Source of the DNA: Alectoria sarmentosa
Lineage: Eukaryota > Ascomycota > Lecanoromycetes > Lecanorales > Parmeliaceae
Assembly (NCBI GenBank): GCA_009733775.1
Contig: WOGZ01000076.1
Location: 1-64,000, forward strand
Length of the DNA: 64,000 nt
Direction of reading: 5' to 3'
Of the stretch, positions 58,192-64,000 are shown piece by piece (the stretch's first letter is position 1; each line of letters begins with the position of its first letter). Position numbers and translations under genes: made by a program. The notes below the pieces were generated by a model that saw nothing but the letters and a program-made list of their open reading frames with translations, had not been told where the DNA came from and did not search any database.

Positions 58192-59218
58192 ATGATCAGA
58201 ACAACGTCGTCATATAAGCCGTCAGCTAGGTCGAATGAGGACCTCAAAGTCTCTAAGATCGCTGCCGTGGTAACAGGGGGTGGGATTCGAATCGGCCTCA
58301 TGATCACCCAAGCTTTGGCCGCAACAAACGGCGCCAAAGTCTACATTCCAGGCCGGCGAAAGGAGGCCTTGAACAAGATGGTGGAGCAATGCAATGAGGG
58401 TGCTGGTAATACCATTGCACTACCAGGGGACATACTCAGCAATGACGATGTCAAGCTTCTTGCAGAGTAGCTAGCTAGCAAAGAGACAAAAGGAATCCAC
58501 CAGCTAGTCAACAACGTGGGCATAGCAAGGGACGAAAAAACTCAATTTGACAAGGCAGGAAAGCCAGACTGGGAGTCTGCCAAAGCTTCCTACGAGCACT
58601 TTCTGCAGAGTGAGCCGGAGCTGTGGGCAGATACATCTCGGACGAACATTCCAGCGCAGTTCTTCACCACTATGGCTTTCTTACTCCTGTTGGAGAAGGG
58701 CAGGAACTTGTCGCCTGGCTATACCTCTTCAATTGTCAACATTGCTTCTATCTCTGGCTTCATGAAGGATACGAGCGGCGGGCACTTCGCTTATGCTATA
58801 TCCAAAGTTGGTATGGTACTCTGCCGAAAGTCATGTCGCTCGCTCCATATGGGTGCATAGCATTCAACCTCAGGGTCTATCCAGCCAACCCGGATGATGG
58901 CCACTACCCTTGCTGAAGCCAAAATCGGCGTCAACTGCGTCGCGCCAGGCATCTTCCCCACTGAGATGACAGCTGGATCCCTTAGGAGAAGACTAAAGTC
59001 CAAGCTTGATATGACCATGTCTAATCCAGCGGGTACATTCCATGACTCAGATATAGCTGCGTGTGTCCTCTTTCTTGCAGGGCCTGGTGATTTATTGTTT
59101 AAATGCCAGGTTCTTTATCCTGATGGCGGAAAGCTGCTCCGTTAGTGCGCAATCTACAAATGAACGAATGTGCTGATCTGTTCTAGGCAACATTCTTGTG
59201 CAGCCAGCTGCGACATGA
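58192..59218 (+). pseudogene. Short-chain dehydrogenase/reductase with one premature stop
   Basis: Exons 58192-58810, 58874-59140 and 59187-59218 give 305 codons in frame apart from a TAG at 58468-58470 (codon 93). SDR landmarks are intact: AAVVTGGGIRIGL (cofactor loop, TGGGxxxG), QLVNNVGIA (NNAG-like), SSIVNIASISG (catalytic Ser), FAYAISK (Tyr and Lys of YxxxK), then MMATTLAEAKIGVNCVAPGI and LYPDGGKLLR. It would be an NAD(P)-dependent cytosolic oxidoreductase. The TAG replaces what could be CAG (Gln) between LLAE and LASKETKG, a C-to-T change compatible with RIP or ordinary decay. Everything else is intact, so it is a young null allele, a sequence error, or a read-through site. Confidence 0.75.
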
Positions 59219-59595
59219 GAGGAGCGATGGAAGATGCGGCTCTCTAGACGTCCGAAGTAGCCTTTTCGGAGAGGCTGTACATGCTCTCTAAAGGCCAAAA
59301 AAGTTGTTGTTTCGTCCAACACTGAGCTCGGGTACCTGCTTGATCGTTTGCCATTCCCTTTGAAAAGCCGATTTATAGAACCGTGGAATTATACGTGCAC
59401 CTTTATTGTGCTCCACGATAATCTCCTTTATCAAAATGTACTCATGTCTCAGATATGTTTTCTCGCACACAGTTTTGAATGGACATATAAACGTCCATCC
59501 AGCTCCTGTGCCCTCTCTCTTCAATCCCCCACCCACCTCACCACCTCCTCTCCACATACAGGAACCCCTTCCCACACACCCACCCACCACCCAAA

Positions 59596-60159
59596 ATGCT
59601 CACCGGCGCCCACCCCCTCAACATGCCCTCCCGACCATCCCCACTGCGCCGCCAATACTCCCCCTCCCCCCCCGTCTCCCCAGAATCGCCTATTCCACCT
59701 CTCCACCAAATCCCCTTCCCGCCTCCTCCGCCTCCTCCTCGAGCATCCTCCTCCCACGCTTTCAACCACTCAGCACCTTCCCCAACCAGCCCTCACCACC
59801 CTGCCATCCCCGAACCCCATCACAGCACCACCAGCGTCTTCACGCGCCCATCGTCCTCTTCGACGGACACCGTCAGGCGCGCGGGCATGTTGCGATCCCC
59901 AAACACCACCGTACCGTCCATCGTCTCCGTCCTTACGACCTGGCTTCGCAAACCGCTGAGCGACATCGCCGGCTCACCAGAGGACCCGCTGCTGGCGGGA
60001 GCGATTGATGGGGGGACCGGAGTGGGGAGGAGTGAGAAATGGCGCTGTATTGCGACTGCGATTGGCTGTGCGCTTTTGACGGGGTTTGTGGGCCTGTTTG
60101 TCTTTGGGTTGGTGATATCGCACAGGGATTCGGAGGGAGGACAGGAGGTCAACGGCTGA
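59596..60159 (+). CDS. Proline-rich single-pass membrane protein, unknown
   Basis: 187 residues from ATG 59596. The first 110 residues are Pro/Ser/His-rich with P8-like runs. A single hydrophobic helix lies at about residues 152-174 (IATAIGCALLTGFVGLFVFG) preceded by KWR, and a short polar tail DSEGGQEVNG follows. The layout suggests a tail-anchored or type II protein. No family is recognised. The C-rich composition keeps other frames open too, so the reading frame rests mainly on the transmembrane segment. Confidence 0.5.
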   Translation: MLTGAHPLNMPSRPSPLRRQYSPSPPVSPESPIPPLHQIPFPPPPPPPRASSSHAFNHSAPSPTSPHHPAIPEPHHSTTSVFTRPSSSSTDTVRRAGMLRSPNTTVPSIVSVLTTWLRKPLSDIAGSPEDPLLAGAIDGGTGVGRSEKWRCIATAIGCALLTGFVGLFVFGLVISHRDSEGGQEVNG

Positions 60160-60749
60160 GGTTGTGGGGGGAAACGAGGAGGGATGGGGAGGAGATGGGA
60201 AGGAGCCGGGGGGGGGGAAGTACGGAGGAGGAATTCAGGACTGGACTGATGACTTGATGATGGATTTCGGCGTATGAGGCATGATTTCATGTGGAGTTGG
60301 TCAGTGGGCGTCATGGATGATTGGATGATTATACGACAACAAATTTGAACCTAGCTCGTTCTCTGATCTTATTTCAACATTCATCTGTCGCTCAGATTCC
60401 GGCCCAAAATTTCGTCTTGTAGTGCTCCCCTTTCCACATTCTCCCTCATCGCAAAACGCCTGCTTCGAACATTCAAACAGAGAAAACAGGCGCCTAGTGA
60501 GAAAGGAAGCAAGGAAAAACATTCCTTGGTTCGATTCGTTCAGAAACGCCACCAGCGCCGTCGCCGTCGCTTTGGAGTTTCATGACTCCCGCTTCCCATT
60601 TTGTAAATGCACGCTCAAAACAGAAACGAACAAACGACATGAACACGTCCGAAATAACAAAAACGATACAAACACCATCACCTCAAGCGGAAAGCCCCAA
60701 GAAAAACACCCACAATGTAGGTCCAAATGGGCCCATCCCAAGGACATGT

Positions 60750-62726
60750 TCAAATCGCCCAACTCCCCTTTCGTGCCCTAGCACCCCATCCGCCATCGGC
60801 CTCCTCCCTGACCCCCATCTCTGGTTGCTGCCTGCCCCACTCCCTCACGTATTTCTTCAACGCGCACCACCTTTCGCACTTCGTATCTCCTTCCATGACC
60901 CCTCTCACGTCACTTCCTGTCCCTTCGGGCGCCCCAACGTAGCCTTTCGCATTGACCCTGCCGTCGTCTTTGCGTAAGTGCTCAATCGGGACTCTTGTAA
61001 TCTTGCTGAGCTCCTCGTCAAATTTTCGCGCGAGAGATGGGTACCCGAGAGAGATGTAGTTGTAGACTTGAGTAACGAAGGTATCATTGAGCTCTTGCTC
61101 GATCGAGAGCTCGCGGTGGAGGGTACTGTCGATCTTGTTGTCTTCCAGGGAGCTAGGTGGGGAAGGAGGAAGCTGATGGCTACCGTAGTCTCCATTTGCT
61201 GAGAAGGGGTCTGCGCGTTCGAAGTTGGGCGTTAGGAGGCCACTCCTAATTGCTTGCGGGACAAACATTTTTGCTTGCGTGGCGGCGGCGTTGACCCCCA
61301 TCCAAAGACCACTGACCGAATTGCGCCGACTGGATCCACCTCCTGGAGTCCATAGACCAGTGTGTTGGCGGGTTACGCGTCCTTTGTAGTTCTTCATGCC
61401 AGGATATTGGTTGACATCCATACGGGTGGCCTGAGGGGATAGGCACTTGGGGAACTTGAGGTTCTCGCCTGCCATTGGCGGACTCGCAGCATTTCGCATT
61501 GGCTTCATCTCGTTGTCTTTCTGCCATCCGATGATATCCTTTGGGGGGCCATCCGCAACTTCACCACCTTTGTGGACATTGCCTGTATCATGTATAGACT
61601 TCTTGACTGTGCGCCGGCGACCATTCTCCGGTTGTTCTGTGGCCCATTGGTCTCTCTTTTGCTGCTCCAGCTTGTCTTGGTGTCGCCGCATTTCGGCCAT
61701 ATCCCATCCCGTAGCGGAATCTCTATGTCTGCGGCCTGCAGGTTTCCGGCCGTCTTCATTTCCCGCGCCGCCCAAACCAAGATTGCCAACGCCAGCTTCG
61801 ACATCCAAATCTTCCGAGTCCTTGTCGATGGCGTAGTGATCTACTCGCTCATGCAGGTTTTCGTTTGGGTACGCGGCCATTGCCTGTTCCCTCAATTGCT
61901 TCTCTGCGGCTTTGGCGGCTAGAGACAGCAGATATCTGGCGTATTGACCATCCTGACTCTCACGCGGCACTACAGCCTTTTTCTTCCTTTTCTTCTTGTG
62001 CCGGCTTGTTTGTGTTTCGTCGGATTCAGCAGAGGGAGAGGCTGACGGGGAGTGTCCACCAGAGTCGTTGGACTCCTCGCTTTCGGTTTGGGACTTGATA
62101 GCCGGCAGGTCTGGAACGCGAAAGGAGTGTCTTCGTTCTTGTTTCTTGGCCAAGTTGGAGGATGAGAAGTTGGATTCGGGGACGCGTGGGATGTGATCGG
62201 AGCTGACGGTGGGGGAATTGGTTGGAGGAACAGGCAGAGGCAGAGGATTGGGTCTCAAATGCCTGGGCAGGTGATCTCGGTGAGCGGGTGTGGCATCGGG
62301 CTTGTCTGTAGGGGTCAGACAGGGGCTAGCGTCTGTATTCCTCCGGGACCGGCGTTGTGTGTCAATGATTTGAGGAGGGAACCTCCGGGGCTTTGGGGGT
62401 TCGGAAGAAGAAGTCGTTTGGATTGGCGGGAGAGGAGCTTTGGCTGAGGTAGGTGATTCGGTAGCATGGTCATGCGACGAGTTGTCCTTGCTTGAGTTAC
62501 GAGAATGAGATTGCTTGATATTCGTCTCGACCGGTTGAGGTAAAGCTCGACGTGGTTTCGTTCCAATTATCACTCCTTTTCCCTTTCCATTTCCATTTCC
62601 ACTTCCATTTCCACTTCCGCTTGCACTTCCATCCAGATCCGCCGAACGAGAATTTGTCGATCTCGTCGTCTCCTCTATCGGCTGGGGAAGGGGCTTTCGA
62701 GGCGAGGGCGGGGAGTGGGGAGGCAT
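60750..62726 (-). CDS. Conserved-type disordered fungal protein, unknown function
   Basis: A single exon of 658 residues. The N-terminus is Pro/Ser/Arg-rich with a GSGNGSGNGNGKGKG run encoded by a hexanucleotide-like repeat, followed by Lys-rich KKKRKKKAV. The central part contains WDMAEMRRHQDKLEQQKRDQW and a YPGMKNYKGRVTRQHTGLW segment. The C-terminal portion is the most protein-like: DTFVTQVYNYISLGYPSLAR, FDEELSKITRVPIEHLRKDD and RWCALKKYVREWGRQQPEM. I believe this C-terminal block recurs in Pezizomycotina proteins of unknown role, but I cannot name a family. Confidence 0.7.
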   Translation of the reverse strand: MPPHSPPSPRKPLPQPIEETTRSTNSRSADLDGSASGSGNGSGNGNGKGKGVIIGTKPRRALPQPVETNIKQSHSRNSSKDNSSHDHATESPTSAKAPLPPIQTTSSSEPPKPRRFPPQIIDTQRRSRRNTDASPCLTPTDKPDATPAHRDHLPRHLRPNPLPLPVPPTNSPTVSSDHIPRVPESNFSSSNLAKKQERRHSFRVPDLPAIKSQTESEESNDSGGHSPSASPSAESDETQTSRHKKKRKKKAVVPRESQDGQYARYLLSLAAKAAEKQLREQAMAAYPNENLHERVDHYAIDKDSEDLDVEAGVGNLGLGGAGNEDGRKPAGRRHRDSATGWDMAEMRRHQDKLEQQKRDQWATEQPENGRRRTVKKSIHDTGNVHKGGEVADGPPKDIIGWQKDNEMKPMRNAASPPMAGENLKFPKCLSPQATRMDVNQYPGMKNYKGRVTRQHTGLWTPGGGSSRRNSVSGLWMGVNAAATQAKMFVPQAIRSGLLTPNFERADPFSANGDYGSHQLPPSPPSSLEDNKIDSTLHRELSIEQELNDTFVTQVYNYISLGYPSLARKFDEELSKITRVPIEHLRKDDGRVNAKGYVGAPEGTGSDVRGVMEGDTKCERWCALKKYVREWGRQQPEMGVREEADGGWGARARKGSWAI

Positions 62727-63661
62727 GATGATTGATCTTGATATTGGTGATTGGTGATTGATAATTGACAGTCGTAGGCCTCAGGAGTCAAGCCTGACGC
62801 TGTAGAGTATGTTGAGGATGAGGAGGAGTAATTAAAGGCTGATGGTGAATAGATACAGGGGGTCGTCGGGTACTCTAGAATTACCCAAAAGGAAGTATCT
62901 ATGGCAATCCTGGTTAGTTTCCCATAGCGCTACTATGTATCAATACTTGATATTGATATTGATATTGATATTGGTACGCCATAAAGCATAAAAGCACTTG
63001 GTAAGCATACTTACCTCATCCCTCATTGGTTCACTAGCCTACAAATCATCAATACAAGGCACCTTTGCTGCAATTCCTCTAACCCGACTGCCAATGGACC
63101 CCCACACCCAAGCCTAGAGTACATAAGGTAGAGCATGATCCCTCGTCCCTATCACCCTCGAACCTAGGGCCTGAGAACCCGAAACCCTAGATGCCCTAGA
63201 CGCCCTAGAGTCAATTGACAGATGGTGGGGAAAGACAGACGAGTAAGGAGAGGTTGAGGCACACTTCCTGCTCAAGTTGCCAACATCTTCACCAAATATC
63301 ATGGCAAAAGGTGCCATACATCAATTGTTAGCAAGCTACCTAGCTTGACAATTGCCTCTTCCAAGTCGCTACCAAAGCACGACAACCGTGCTCCAAGCTT
63401 TACTCTATACACAAACACTCGGCCACTGTGTAAAAAGTCGCCGGTAATTCCCGACATGCTCGGCGATAAGCACCGAGGCCAAGGTCAAGCTTGCAAGAAG
63501 CGGTGTAGATCAATACGAGTACAATAAATCCCGTGAACAAGAAGAAGAAGAAGATTCCTTACTTCATCCCAACATCCTGTCCGTCTGTTTGGACAAACAA
63601 AAACAAAAAACAAAAAATAAAACGTAGGTCAAAAATATGTAAAGTATTGAACAGGGTATCA
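62727..63661. other. Intergenic with (TATTGA)n microsatellite
   Basis: No gene seen. A hexanucleotide run ttgatattgatattgatatt lies at about 62948-62973, and three CCCTAGA copies at 9 nt spacing lie near 63182-63210. Confidence 0.5.
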
Positions 63662-64000
63662 TTAGACATCTTCTTCCTCGCCCTCCGCATCCTCTTCTCC
63701 CTCGCTCGTCGTCACAACGCTCTTGTTTCTCTTCTTCTTCCCATCAGTATTGTTGACCTTGTATCCGGTGTGGGTCTTCCATTCCATGAAACGTTGCTGC
63801 ATCATCCAACTTCTCAGATCTTCGTCCTCTACCTCGTCTTCCTTCTTCATGTCATTCTTCTCCAGATGCTTGCCTACGTGTTCGAGCCGCTCAGTCCAGC
63901 TACCCGAGCCTTCAAAGACCTTGTTCGGGCAGTAAAGACACCTGCTTCGCGGTGGGGGGCTCCTCAGCTGTCGGTGGCAGCGGTCCTGAATCTCGGGAAT
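63662..64000 (-). CDS. C2H2 zinc-finger protein, 3' end only (runs off window)
   Basis: The minus-strand frame is open from the window edge to the stop at 63662. It contains a terminal finger RCLYCPNKVFEGSGSWTERL followed by EHVGKHLEKND, giving C-x2-C and H-x3-H. A charged tail (KKEDEVEDEDLRSWMMQQR, then GKKKRNKS and EGEEDAEGEEEDV) ends the protein. The last-finger-plus-acidic-tail layout is common in fungal C2H2 regulators. The 5' part lies beyond the window, so no start is given. Confidence 0.65.
   Translation of the reverse strand: MPEIQDRCHRQLRSPPPRSRCLYCPNKVFEGSGSWTERLEHVGKHLEKNDMKKEDEVEDEDLRSWMMQQRFMEWKTHTGYKVNNTDGKKKRNKSVVTTSEGEEDAEGEEEDV

Noticed and set aside
59348..60314. Several overlapping 160-200 codon frames on both strands
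   Set aside because: C-rich composition removes stop codons in all frames; only the frame with a transmembrane helix (59596-60159) was kept.
63182..63210. CCCTAGA repeats as interstitial telomere sequence
   Set aside because: Only three copies at 9 nt spacing and the unit is not CCCTAA; a chance short repeat is more likely.
1..64000. CRISPR arrays, operons or prokaryotic signals
   Set aside because: No regularly spaced repeats were seen, and genes with spliceosomal introns show a eukaryotic (fungal) chromosome.

Overview
The window looks like a chromosome segment of a filamentous ascomycete (Pezizomycotina; Dothideomycetes is my guess). The evidence is: genes with several 45-130 nt introns carrying GTRNGT-like donors and CTNAC-like branch points, typical ascomycete house-keeping proteins (STT3, Mps1, Ptc7, bL21m), fungus-specific zinc-finger and low-complexity proteins, and very AT-rich blocks with a wrecked LINE retrotransposon that look like repeat-induced point mutation (RIP). 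Gene models were spliced by eye; exon coordinates are in each entry.

Layout. 1-780 is an AT-rich relic block. 780-3240 has no convincing gene but holds a near-perfect 82 bp inverted repeat. 3241-12241 is the most interesting part: an intact five-exon GA4-desaturase/CmcJ-like gene, then on the minus strand an NLR-type STAND protein (HRAM amyloid motif, NB-ARC, TPR), a serine beta-lactamase-fold gene, and a gene with an N-terminal SesA/HeLo-like helical domain and two C-terminal HRAM amyloid repeats. The NLR and the HeLo-like protein carry matching HET-s-type motifs (one N-terminal copy in the sensor, two C-terminal copies in the partner). This is the architecture of the NWD2/HET-S amyloid signalling pairs that control fungal programmed cell death.

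13250-20112 is a core block: PTC7-like phosphatase, MPS1 kinase, mitochondrial ribosomal protein bL21m, HotDog thioesterase. 20700-25000 holds two decayed paralogues of a fungal F-box-like family and a tRNA-like/SINE-like piece. 25900-28080 holds an orphan ORF and a small spliced cysteine-rich tail (CYSTM-like) protein. 29089-31480 is a zinc-finger-like regulator. About 33120-38000 is a RIP-degraded Tad1-like LINE on the minus strand, next to the six-exon STT3 gene (38242-40907).

42176-55205 contains a coiled-coil protein and two neighbouring C2H2 zinc-finger proteins that share one finger module. 55206-64000 has a decayed F-box/2EXR-like ORF, an SDR gene with one premature stop codon, a proline-rich single-pass membrane protein, a large disordered conserved protein, and the 3' end of another C2H2 gene running off the window.
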